A stretch of 7,941 nucleotides of DNA from Actinomycetota bacterium (GTDB lineage: Bacteria; Actinomycetota; Actinomycetes; Nanopelagicales; Nanopelagicaceae), in the NCBI GenBank assembly GCA_009705185.1, contig WLCS01000038.1, positions 1 to 7,941 of the forward strand, in the 5' to 3' direction. Numbering within the stretch: the stretch's first letter is position 1; each line of letters opens with the position of its first letter. Below, piece by piece: positions 1 to 5,733 of the stretch. The notes below the pieces were generated by a model, which was given only the letters and a program-made list of their open reading frames with translations, had not been told where the DNA came from and searched no databases. A program made the position numbers and the translations under genes.

Positions 1-3
1 GCA

Positions 4-456
4 GTGGGACTAAAAGAGACACTAAAGAGCGACCTCACAGAGGCAATTCGCAGCAGCGACAAAGTTGTATCGGGCACTATCCGTATGGTTTTGACAGCGA
101 TTACCAACGAAGAAGTTTCTGGCAAAGAGGCGCGAGTACTTACTGAGGACGAAATCATCACTGTGCTTTCACGCGAGGCAAAGAAGCGCCGCGAAGCAGC
201 TGAAGAATTTTCAAAAGCTGGACGCACCGATAAGGCAGCCGATGAAAAAGCTGAAGGCGAAGTAATTGCGAAGTATCTCCCTGCGCAACTTTCAGAAGAT
301 GACATTAAGAAGTTAATTGATGCAGCAGTGGCATCAACAGGTGCAGCTGGTCCTGCAGATATGGGCAAAGTAATGGGTGCAATCAAACCTCAAATTGCAG
401 GTAAGGCAGACGGAGCACTTGTTTCATCGCTTGTTAAAGCAGCACTAAACAAATAA
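4..456 (+). CDS. GatB/YqeY domain-containing protein
   Basis: A 150-aa protein starting at GTG. The opening residues MGLKETLKSDL match where YqeY-family proteins normally begin, so the gene looks complete although only three bases precede it. The YqeY family resembles the tail domain of GatB, the tRNA-dependent amidotransferase subunit that binds tRNA, but the stand-alone proteins have no firmly established role. Visible family features are the N-terminal helix followed by TIRMVLTAITNEEV (about residues 26-39), the charged helix REAKKRREAAEEFSKAGR (about 57-74), the segment AKYLPAQLSEDDI (about 89-101), and the C-terminal stretch DMGKVMGAIKPQIAGKADG (about 119-137). The length is typical for the family. 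It is followed after 22 bp by the DUF4177 gene on the same strand and may be cotranscribed with it. The promoter lies outside the window. The family call is firm; the function is unknown. Confidence 0.93.
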   Translation: MGLKETLKSDLTEAIRSSDKVVSGTIRMVLTAITNEEVSGKEARVLTEDEIITVLSREAKKRREAAEEFSKAGRTDKAADEKAEGEVIAKYLPAQLSEDDIKKLIDAAVASTGAAGPADMGKVMGAIKPQIAGKADGALVSSLVKAALNK

Positions 457-478
457 TCGTAAGCCCGGAGGAAACTAA

Positions 479-631
479 ATGAAATTTGAATATGCAACTG
501 TCCCGCTGCTTTCACATGCAACAAAACAAATACTTGATACATGGGGTTCTGATGGTTGGGAACTCGTCACTGTTATTCCCGCTCCAGGCGGAGAGCAATT
601 AGTTGCTTACATGAAACGTGAGATCAAATAA
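479..631 (+). CDS. DUF4177-type small conserved protein (50 aa)
   Basis: A 50-aa protein reading MKFEYATVPLLSHATKQILD, then a TWGSDGWELVTV core, and ending KREIK. The pattern 'EYATVPLL.HATKQILD.WG.DGWELV' is what I recall for the DUF4177 protein found beside RidA and Crp genes across Actinobacteria (an Rv3678A-like position in M. tuberculosis); that match is from memory. Translation is well supported: a GGAGG Shine-Dalgarno sequence at 467-471 lies 7 nt before the ATG. The stop codon TAA (629-631) directly abuts the ATG of the RidA gene, so the two are almost certainly cotranscribed and probably translationally coupled. It has no signal peptide, membrane segment or cysteines. The function is unknown. 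The short length makes it easy to miss in automated annotation. Confidence 0.88.
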   Translation: MKFEYATVPLLSHATKQILDTWGSDGWELVTVIPAPGGEQLVAYMKREIK

Positions 632-1093
632 ATGTCTGTTGATGTTCGTGCCAAGTTGGCTGAAAAAGGTTTAACTCTTCCAGTTTCATCCAAGCCTTTA
701 GCAGCATACGTACCAGCAGTCCGTACTGGAAATATTGTCTTTACTGCTGGCCAGCTTCCAATGGTCGATGGAAAAATTGCACGAGAAGGAAAAGTTGGTT
801 CAGACATTTCTGTCGAAGAAGCGTATGAACTTGCAAAGATTTGCGCGCTCAACGCACTCTCCGCTGTTGAACTTGTGGCGCCTGTTGATTCAATAGTCAA
901 AGTAGTTCGCATTGTTTGTTATGTAAATGGCGCTCCTGGCTTTACTTCACAACCAGCGGTTGCAAACGGCGCATCAGAATTGTTTATGCATATTTGGGGC
1001 GATGCTGGAGTTGCTGCTCGAAGCGCTCTCGGTGTTGCAGAGCTTCCACTAAATTCACCTGTAGAGGTCGAACTAACTGTAGAAGTTAAATAG
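632..1093 (+). CDS. RidA family protein (YjgF/YER057c/UK114 superfamily)
   Basis: A 153-aa cytosolic protein of the RidA superfamily. Canonical RidA hydrolyses reactive enamine/imine intermediates released by PLP enzymes, protecting the cell from 2-aminoacrylate; other subgroups have unknown substrates. The protein shows the family order: a beta-rich start with GNIVFTAGQLPMVDGKI (about residues 33-49), the helix VEEAYELAKICALNALSAV (about 61-79), the strand IVKVVRIVCYVN (about 88-99), and the C-terminal ARSALGVAELPLNSPVEVELTVEV (about 129-152). R130 is in the position of the conserved active-site arginine. At about 25 residues longer than classical RidA, it resembles the Atu1953/Rv3678c-like subgroup, so imine deaminase activity is only inferred. 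The ATG immediately follows the DUF4177 stop codon and has only a weak purine-rich sequence upstream, consistent with translational coupling. Its stop codon lies within a terminator-like stem shared with crp. Confidence 0.92.
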   Translation: MSVDVRAKLAEKGLTLPVSSKPLAAYVPAVRTGNIVFTAGQLPMVDGKIAREGKVGSDISVEEAYELAKICALNALSAVELVAPVDSIVKVVRIVCYVNGAPGFTSQPAVANGASELFMHIWGDAGVAARSALGVAELPLNSPVEVELTVEVK

Positions 1094-1111
1094 TTCTAAT
1101 CAGAACTATTT
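1088..1111. terminator. Bidirectional stem-loop between converging ridA-like gene and crp
   Basis: AAATAGTTCT (1088-1097) and AGAACTATTT (1102-1111) form a perfect 10-bp inverted repeat around the 4-nt loop AATC. The TAG stop of the RidA gene (1091-1093) is in one arm and the crp stop (CTA on the plus strand, 1106-1108) is in the other, so the two stop codons pair with each other. The arms begin with A3 and end with T3, giving a short U-run in either direction. The stem is AU-rich and lacks a long T tract, so terminator strength is uncertain, but a two-way terminator is the natural reading in a 12-bp convergent gap. Confidence 0.7.
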
Positions 1112-1789
1112 GCCACGCTTTTCTAAACGCTCTACGTCAGTAATTAACACTGCACGACCATCAAGTTTGAGCCATCCACGACCGGCGAAATCTGCGAGAG
1201 CCTTATTTACTGTTTCGCGAGATGCACCAACGAGCTGAGCAAGCTCTTCTTGTGTCAGATCGTGGTGAACAAAAAGTCCTTCTTCTGTTTTCTTTCCGAA
1301 TCTTTGACCAAGGTCGATAAGTGCTTTCGCAACACGTCCTGGAACATCTGAGAAAACTAGATCGCCTACTGCTTCATTTGTGCGGCGTAAGCGCTGAGCC
1401 AATCGAGCAAGTAGATGAAGTGAAACTTCAGGATTTCCCTTGAGCCAAGGAATTAATTTTTCGTGGCTCAGCGAGAACAATTTTGCATCAGTAACTGCTG
1501 TTGCAGTTGATGTACGTGGGCCTGGATCAAAGAGTGAAAGTTCGCCGAACATTTCACCTGGGCCGAGAATAGAAAGTAGATTTTCGCGACCGTCGCCACT
1601 TGAGGTTCCAAGCTTGAGCTTTCCATCAAGAATTACGTAAACGTGTTCGCCTTCATCGCCCTCTTTGAAGAGGATTCCACCCTTGCTGATTTTTACAGAG
1701 TCCATAGAGGCGCGAAGTGATGCAGCTTGCGCATCATCGAGGGCAGTAAAGAGTGGGGCGCGTCGTACGACTTCATCTTCTTGTGGCAC
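1106..1789 (-). CDS. crp: Crp/FNR family transcriptional regulator (mycobacterial CRP/GlxR-like)
   Basis: A 227-aa global regulator. Residues ~10-125 form a cyclic-nucleotide-binding domain with FKEGDEGEHVYVILDGKLKLG (41-61) and the phosphate-binding cassette FGELSLFDPGPRTSTATA (81-98). E83, R92 and T93 occupy the positions that contact cAMP in E. coli CRP (E72, R82, S83). After a dimerisation helix comes the motif DVPGRVAKALIDL (148-160), then a winged helix-turn-helix DLTQEELAQLVGASRETVNKALADF (177-201), nearly identical to M. tuberculosis CRP (Rv3676) as I recall it. It should bind cAMP and DNA as a dimer and control carbon and energy genes. The start is GTG. A TAAACT -10 element ends 6 nt before it, so the mRNA is probably leaderless. 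The alignment with Rv3676 supports this start, and no in-frame ATG lies close by. It is divergent from nth and convergent with the RidA gene. Confidence 0.95.
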   Translation of the reverse strand: MPQEDEVVRRAPLFTALDDAQAASLRASMDSVKISKGGILFKEGDEGEHVYVILDGKLKLGTSSGDGRENLLSILGPGEMFGELSLFDPGPRTSTATAVTDAKLFSLSHEKLIPWLKGNPEVSLHLLARLAQRLRRTNEAVGDLVFSDVPGRVAKALIDLGQRFGKKTEEGLFVHHDLTQEELAQLVGASRETVNKALADFAGRGWLKLDGRAVLITDVERLEKRGK

Positions 1790-1806
1790 GTGGGTAGTTT
1801 ACTCGC
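1790..1806. promoter_or_regulatory. Shared divergent promoter of crp and nth with overlapping -10 elements
   Basis: Only 17 bp separate the two start codons. On the plus strand TAGTTT (1795-1800) is followed by 6 nt and then the nth ATG at 1807. On the minus strand TAAACT (1801 down to 1796) is followed by 6 nt and then the crp GTG at 1789. Both hexamers fit TANNNT and share five of their bases. In Actinobacteria a -10 hexamer 6-7 nt before the start codon is the usual signature of leaderless transcripts. No Shine-Dalgarno sequence is present for either gene. Candidate -35 hexamers at 17-nt spacing (TTCATC at 1772-1777; TTCCCT on the minus strand at 1824-1819) are weak. Confidence 0.66.
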
Positions 1807-2505
1807 ATGGCCGTCGATAGGGAAACTCGCAAAAATGCAAGGGCTATCTATCGCGTATTGACCAAGACTTACCCGGAAGTACGCTGTGAATTGGATTTTA
1901 AGAATCCACTGGAGTTAGTTGTCGCAGTTGTTTTGTCCGCTCAGTGCACTGATAAAAGAATTAATACATTAACTCCAGCTCTCTTTAAGAAATATAAAAA
2001 GGCAAAAGATTATGCGAAAGCTCCTCTTGCTGAAATCGAGGAGTACATTTTTTCCGCAGGTTTTTATCACGCCAAAGCCCGTCATCTCAAAGGGCTGGGC
2101 AGAAAATTAGTTGAAGATTTTGATGGGGAAGTTCCAGCAACTTTAGAAGAGCTCATCACTTTGCCTGGAGTAGGTCGCAAGACTGCCAATGTAGTTTTAG
2201 GGCACGCCTTTGATATTCCTGGAATTACAGTTGATACACACTTCGGTCGTTTGTCTCGCAGATTTGAATGGACGGATTCAAAAGATCCGGTCAAAGTTGA
2301 ACACGAAGTAGGCGAACTTATTCCTCAACCTGAATGGACTAATTTGTCACAGAGAATGATTTGGCATGGACGTCGCATCTGTCATTCGCGCAAGCCTGCA
2401 TGTGGTGCTTGCCCTGTTGCAAAAATATGTCCTTCAGTCGGAATTGGTGAAATGGATAAAGAGAAAGCAAAACTCTTAGTGAAAACCGATAAGGATTTCC
2501 GATGA
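1807..2505 (+). CDS. nth: Endonuclease III (DNA glycosylase/AP lyase)
   Basis: A 232-aa base-excision-repair enzyme that removes oxidised pyrimidines and cleaves the resulting abasic site. The helix-hairpin-helix motif is [14 protein letters not shown] (119-132), with K125 as the catalytic lysine, followed by [12 protein letters not shown] (142-153) with the catalytic aspartate D143. A [4Fe-4S] loop is complete, with C192, C199, C202 and C208 spaced C-X6-C-X2-C-X5-C. Length and motif positions fit E. coli Nth (K120, D138) with a short N-terminal extension. The ATG at 1807 sits 6 nt after a TAGTTT -10 element, so translation is probably leaderless. The 3' end overlaps the next gene by 4 bp (ATGA), making nth the first gene of a three-gene operon. 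The nth-thioredoxin-MarP/CvpA order is conserved in Actinobacteria. Nothing looks broken. Confidence 0.97.
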   Translation: MAVDRETRKNARAIYRVLTKTYPEVRCELDFKNPLELVVAVVLSAQCTDKRINTLTPALFKKYKKAKDYAKAPLAEIEEYIFSAGFYHAKARHLKGLGRKLVEDFDGEVPATLEELITLPGVGRKTANVVLGHAFDIPGITVDTHFGRLSRRFEWTDSKDPVKVEHEVGELIPQPEWTNLSQRMIWHGRRICHSRKPACGACPVAKICPSVGIGEMDKEKAKLLVKTDKDFR

Positions 2506-3026
2506 AAAAGATTGCTCTTTCTTTATCAACTCTCCTCTTGGTAACTGGATGCTCCTTAACTCAGCCGATTTCTGTCAAAGGTGAAGTTCTCTCTTGTACA
2601 GAGATAAAGAGTGATGCAGTGGGGAAATCGCCATTGGAATGTTTGGGTGGTGGGGATTCCGTACCTGTTGATTCAATTAAAGGCCCTGCAATAATTAATG
2701 TGTGGGGAACCTGGTGTGCACCGTGTTTAGAGGAGTTGCCACATCTTGCTCATTACCTTGCTAAAAACCATGGCGAAGTACAGGTAATTGGTATCGCAGT
2801 CGAAGAGAAGAGCCAAAGCAAAGTCCGCACTTTTATCGAAAATCATGGAATCACCTGGCCGGTTCTTTACGACGCAAACGGTTCGACAAGAAAAAAGTTT
2901 GGAATGGGTGTGCCTGTATCTTGGTTTGTTAATAAAGATGGCACAGTGGTCTATAAGAAATTTGGACCATTTAAGTCAACTGAAGAGATTGAACTCGCAG
3001 TTATTAAATACCTTGGAGTCAAATGA
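2502..3026 (+). CDS. TlpA-like thioredoxin-fold lipoprotein
   Basis: A 174-aa exported thiol-disulfide oxidoreductase. The N-terminus is a lipoprotein signal peptide: KK, then a hydrophobic stretch, then the lipobox VTGC with the lipidated cysteine C17, so the mature protein should be anchored to the outer face of the membrane. The thioredoxin/TlpA domain begins around residue 45. It has [16 protein letters not shown] (65-80) with the redox pair C72/C75, and the cis-proline loop GMGVPVSW (134-141) with P138. Two further cysteines, C32 and C47, lie between the lipobox and the domain and might form a disulfide. Likely roles are cytochrome c maturation or reducing extracytoplasmic disulfides; the specific partner cannot be told. 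It overlaps nth and the following gene by ATGA at both ends. An AAGGA-like Shine-Dalgarno sequence lies in the nth 3' end. Confidence 0.92.
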   Translation: MKKIALSLSTLLLVTGCSLTQPISVKGEVLSCTEIKSDAVGKSPLECLGGGDSVPVDSIKGPAIINVWGTWCAPCLEELPHLAHYLAKNHGEVQVIGIAVEEKSQSKVRTFIENHGITWPVLYDANGSTRKKFGMGVPVSWFVNKDGTVVYKKFGPFKSTEEIELAVIKYLGVK

Positions 3027-3493
3027 TTTTCGACATCGTAATTTCACTTGTTGCTGTGGGAGCTCTGTATACCGGTTATAAGAATGGGTTGATTACTACG
3101 CTATTACGCACCGCATTCTTTATTGCAGGTGGAGTCGCGGCTATGTACTTCGTTGTGAAGTTTGATCAGTCCGGATGGCTAATCCTTGCGATTATTGCTG
3201 GCGCATATGCAGCAGCTTGGGTGGGAACACAAATTGCAAAGAGCTTGAGGTTCACAATAATTCGTGGCCCATTGCGATTTTTAGATTCCCTTGCTGGCGC
3301 AATTTTTGAGGTAGGAAAGTACGTACTTCTGTTTTACGTAGTTGGAACAATTTTGTTGTGGGCTCCGTGGGCACCAGGGCAAAATGCAGTTTCTGAGAGC
3401 ACTTTCTATTTACAAGTGAACTCGCACGCACCTGGGTTAATTGAAGATCTTCGACATCAGATCGAAGATCTACTCGCTAATCCTCGTCTTTAG
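3023..3493 (+). CDS. CvpA-family membrane protein, apparently lacking the MarP protease domain
   Basis: A 156-aa membrane protein with about four hydrophobic helices (roughly residues 3-19, 28-46, 51-70 and 97-113) and the CvpA-type segment LDSLAGAIFEVGKYVLLF (87-104). In M. tuberculosis and many Actinobacteria the gene in this position, marP (Rv3671c), joins such a CvpA domain to a periplasmic trypsin-like protease of about 200 residues needed for acid resistance. Here the protein ends shortly after the membrane domain with a charged tail (EDLRHQIEDLL), and no protease sequence follows because acs occupies the opposite strand. It is either a stand-alone CvpA protein or a reduced MarP; its function is unknown. 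The start overlaps tlpA by ATGA, with GGAG at 3015-3018 as a Shine-Dalgarno sequence. The last 17 bp overlap the 3' end of acs. Confidence 0.85.
   Translation: MIFDIVISLVAVGALYTGYKNGLITTLLRTAFFIAGGVAAMYFVVKFDQSGWLILAIIAGAYAAAWVGTQIAKSLRFTIIRGPLRFLDSLAGAIFEVGKYVLLFYVVGTILLWAPWAPGQNAVSESTFYLQVNSHAPGLIEDLRHQIEDLLANPRL
3445..3471. terminator. Stem-loop at the cvpA/acs convergent junction
   Basis: AGATCTTCGA (3445-3454) and TCGAAGATCT (3462-3471) form a perfect 10-bp inverted repeat around a 7-nt loop. It lies inside the last codons of the CvpA gene and begins 5 bp beyond the acs stop codon (3477-3479) on the minus strand. It is the only evident candidate for ending acs transcription, and it could also act on the plus strand. 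No T tract follows on either strand, so it may instead stabilise 3' ends or work with a termination factor. It could also be a coding by-product of the repeated peptide IEDL. Confidence 0.45.
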
Positions 3494-5453
3494 TTGACTT
3501 TAATCCTTCGGAGATCAGCTTCATCACATTGGGATCAGCCAACGTCGTTGCATCTCCCACCGCACGATTTTCAGCCACATCTTTAAGTAAACGGCGCATA
3601 ATCTTTCCACTTCGAGTTTTGGGAAGTTCATTTACAACCATAATCTGACGCGGTCTAGCAATTGCGCCAATCTCTTTCGTGACATGGTTTCTTAATTCCT
3701 TAACGAGTTCTTCACCATTTGCATGTTCAACGCCACCGCGAAGAATTACAAACGCGACAATTCCTTGTCCCGTAAGCGCATCAGCTGCGCCTACAACTGC
3801 CGCCTCTGCAACAGCTTCGTGAGAGACCAATGCTGATTCAACTTCTGTTGTAGAAATACGGTGACCAGAAACATTCATGACGTCATCAACGCGACCAAGT
3901 AACCAGATTGCGCCGTCTTCATCTAACTTTGCGCCATCACCTGCAAAGTAAATTCCGTCAAAGCGTGACCAATAAGTTTCTTTATAGCGTTCGGTCTCTC
4001 CCCACACGCCACGCAACATTGATGGCCATGGTTGGTCAAGAATCAAATAACCGCCGTGACCATTTGGAACAGGAACACCATTGTCATCAACTACTTTTGC
4101 ACTGATGCCAGGAATTGGTCGCATTGCAGACCCTGGTTTAGTTGCAGTGACTCCAGGCAATGGAGAAATCATGATTGCCCCAGTTTCTGTCTGCCACCAG
4201 GTATCAACAATCGGACAATTTCCACCGCCAATTACATGGCGATACCAAATCCATGCTTCTGGGTTAATTGGTTCACCAACAGAGCCAAGCAAGCGCAGCG
4301 TTGAGAGATTGTATTTATTTGGAAATTCATCTCCCCATTTCATCCATGTGCGAATCAAGGTAGGTGCGGTGTACAAAATTGTTACGCCGTATTTTTCGAT
4401 GATCTCAAACATGCGTCCCTTGTGGGGGCTATCAGGTGTGCCTTCGTAGATAACTTGTGTTGCACCATTTATCAGCGGTCCGTAAACCATGTATGAGTGG
4501 CCAGTAATCCAGCCAACATCTGCGGTGCACCAGTACACATCGGTTCTTGGCTTTATGTCGAATACAACTTTATGTGTATACGCCACCTGAGTGAGGTAGC
4601 CACCAGTTGTGTGAAAAATTCCTTTTGGTTTCGCAGTAGTTCCAGAGGTGTACAAAATAAATAGCGGGTGTTCGCTCTCGAAGAATTCAGGAGTATGTGT
4701 AGAACTTTGGCGATCAACGATGTCGTGCCACCAGATATCTCTTCCTTCGACCCACGCAGTTTCTTGACCAGTGCGCTTTACAACTAATACTTGTGAAACA
4801 TTGGTAGAACCTTTGAGTGCTTCATCAACTGCAGGCTTGAGCGCAAAAGCTGCACCCTTTCTGAATCCTCCGTCTGCAGTAATGACCAACGTTGCATCAG
4901 CATCTTGAATTCGAGAGAGAAGCGCATCTGCAGAGAATCCACCAAAAACCACAGAGTGAATTGCGCCAATACGTGCGCATGCAAGCATTGCAACAACAGC
5001 TTCTGGAATCAGCGGCATATAAATAGCCACACGATCTTCAGATTTAATCCCCATCTCAGTTAATGCATTTGCAGCTTTACTTACATCTGTTAACAACTGC
5101 GCATAAGAAATTGTTCGTGTATCGCCAGGTTCGCCTTCAAAGTGGAAGGCGGTACGACCACCATGTCCCTCGGCTACATGTCGATCAAGTGCGCTTACCG
5201 TTGCATTTATTTTTCCGCCGACAAACCATTGAGCAAACGGTGCGTTCCATTCAAGAGCTTTATCCCATTTCTTCTCCCACACCAGCGCACTTGCCTGTTC
5301 TTCCCAAAATGCAATGCGATCTTGCTCGGCATGCGCATAGAGTGAAGCATCGGCATTTGCCTGCGCAGCGAACTCTGCTGTTGGCGCAAACGTTCTATTT
5401 TCGCTCGAAAGATTTTCAATGGAATCGTGATTTGAATTCGAGTTATCGCTCAT
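3477..5453 (-). CDS. acs: Acetyl-CoA synthetase (acetate--CoA ligase, AMP-forming)
   Basis: A 658-aa cytosolic enzyme activating acetate with ATP to acetyl-AMP and then acetyl-CoA. Motifs (numbered from the ATG at 5453): P-loop-like YTSGTTAKPKG (268-278), GEPINPEAW (393-401), the acyl-pocket/adenine motif WWQTETG (419-425), FAGDGAKLDEDG (503-514), the hinge GRVDDVMNVSGHR (520-532), and PKTRSGKIMRRLL (611-623), in which K617 is the lysine acetylated in Acs regulation. The length is typical (about 650). I chose the ATG at 5453 because a TAATCT -10 hexamer ends 7 nt upstream, as in leaderless genes. An in-frame TTG at 5477 would add 8 residues and would place that -10 inside the gene. The first ~25 residues are Asn/Ser-rich and not expected to be conserved. 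The gene converges on cvpA with a 17-bp overlap. No CRP site is evident upstream, although crp is nearby. Confidence 0.96.
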   Translation of the reverse strand: MSDNSNSNHDSIENLSSENRTFAPTAEFAAQANADASLYAHAEQDRIAFWEEQASALVWEKKWDKALEWNAPFAQWFVGGKINATVSALDRHVAEGHGGRTAFHFEGEPGDTRTISYAQLLTDVSKAANALTEMGIKSEDRVAIYMPLIPEAVVAMLACARIGAIHSVVFGGFSADALLSRIQDADATLVITADGGFRKGAAFALKPAVDEALKGSTNVSQVLVVKRTGQETAWVEGRDIWWHDIVDRQSSTHTPEFFESEHPLFILYTSGTTAKPKGIFHTTGGYLTQVAYTHKVVFDIKPRTDVYWCTADVGWITGHSYMVYGPLINGATQVIYEGTPDSPHKGRMFEIIEKYGVTILYTAPTLIRTWMKWGDEFPNKYNLSTLRLLGSVGEPINPEAWIWYRHVIGGGNCPIVDTWWQTETGAIMISPLPGVTATKPGSAMRPIPGISAKVVDDNGVPVPNGHGGYLILDQPWPSMLRGVWGETERYKETYWSRFDGIYFAGDGAKLDEDGAIWLLGRVDDVMNVSGHRISTTEVESALVSHEAVAEAAVVGAADALTGQGIVAFVILRGGVEHANGEELVKELRNHVTKEIGAIARPRQIMVVNELPKTRSGKIMRRLLKDVAENRAVGDATTLADPNVMKLISEGLKSTKDED

Positions 5454-5460
5454 ATGCGCG

Positions 5461-5466
5461 AGATTA
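5461..5466 (-). promoter_or_regulatory. Candidate -10 element of acs (leaderless start)
   Basis: On the minus strand TAATCT (5466 down to 5461) is followed by 7 nt and the ATG at 5453. It fits TANNNT at the spacing expected of actinobacterial leaderless mRNAs. No Shine-Dalgarno sequence precedes this ATG. A convincing -35 at 17 nt is not seen. TTGACG (5477-5472) is consensus-like but only 5 nt upstream of this hexamer, so it cannot be its -35. Confidence 0.5.
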
Positions 5467-5487
5467 CTGTTCGTCAACCGATTTTTC

Positions 5488-5501
5488 TATAGTTTTATTA
5501 T
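5488..5501 (+). promoter_or_regulatory. Candidate -10 region for the small ORF transcript
   Basis: Two -10-like hexamers lie on the plus strand, TATAGT (5488-5493) and TATTAT (5496-5501), each differing from TATAAT at one position. Upstream hexamers at 17-18 nt are poor matches to TTGACA. Either would give a 5' UTR of about 75-90 nt before the ORF at 5585. The surrounding AT-rich DNA between acs and the ORF shows nothing else I recognise. Confidence 0.35.
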
Positions 5502-5584
5502 CAACAGCACTCATTTATTCATCGAGTTTGCAGCGCGATTAAGCCAATCATTCGCACTCACCCACTTCTCTTTTAAGGAGAGAC

Positions 5585-5686
5585 ATGACGATTGCTGCAT
5601 TCATCACCATCCTGCTCAAGATCCTTGCTAACCCGGCCCTTATCGCCGGACTGATTGCCTTTCTGCAGAAAACCCTCCACCCATAG
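5585..5686 (+). CDS. Small hydrophobic protein (33 aa), possible type I toxin-like peptide
   Basis: A 33-codon ORF from ATG to TAG, encoding MTIAAFITILLKILANPALI and then a hydrophobic tail ending QKTLHP. It is preceded by AAGGAG (5575-5580), 4 nt before the ATG and one of the best Shine-Dalgarno sequences in the window. The peptide would be a single membrane helix, interrupted by K12 and by an N-P at 16-17, with no acidic residues. From memory it resembles E. coli Ldr toxins in length, in the MT-x-A start, in LA at 14-15 with proline at 17, and in a following AG; Fst has a similar proline-glycine arrangement. This resemblance is short and could be chance. Codon choice is C/G-rich (22 of 33 sense codons end in C or G), unlike the neighbouring genes. 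A hairpin with T5 follows at 5711-5733. I do not know its function; a leader peptide or small membrane protein is also possible. Confidence 0.55.
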   Translation: MTIAAFITILLKILANPALIAGLIAFLQKTLHP

Positions 5687-5710
5687 TTCGCTCCGACCAG
5701 CTTTGCCCCT

Positions 5711-5733
5711 GCGTACTGCGTGCGCCGATTTTT
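5711..5733 (+). terminator. Rho-independent terminator candidate after the small ORF
   Basis: GCGTAC (5711-5716) pairs with GTGCGC (5720-5725) through five Watson-Crick pairs and one G-U pair, closing a 3-nt loop. After CGA comes TTTTT (5729-5733). The stem is short, so strength is modest, but its position 25 bp after the small ORF stop suits an end to that transcript before fba begins. Confidence 0.5.

Noticed and set aside
607..912. A 101-codon minus-strand open frame over the RidA gene
   Set aside because: Ser/Thr/Ala-rich translation typical of antisense reading of a real gene; the plus-strand frame has clear family motifs.
1787..1792. CACGTG palindrome at the crp start
   Set aside because: Six bases of palindrome are expected by chance and three of them are crp codon 1; there is no evidence it is an operator.
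5472..5477. TTGACG as the -35 of the acs promoter
   Set aside because: It lies only 5 nt before the TAATCT hexamer. At 17-nt spacing it would point to TATGAG, which overlaps the start codon, so it does not support an acs promoter compatible with the chosen start.
5063..5542. A 159-codon open frame on the plus strand opposite the acs 5' half
   Set aside because: It is antisense to a clear, motif-rich acs gene, its translation is rich in His, Leu and Arg without recognisable domains, and it lacks a good ribosome-binding site.
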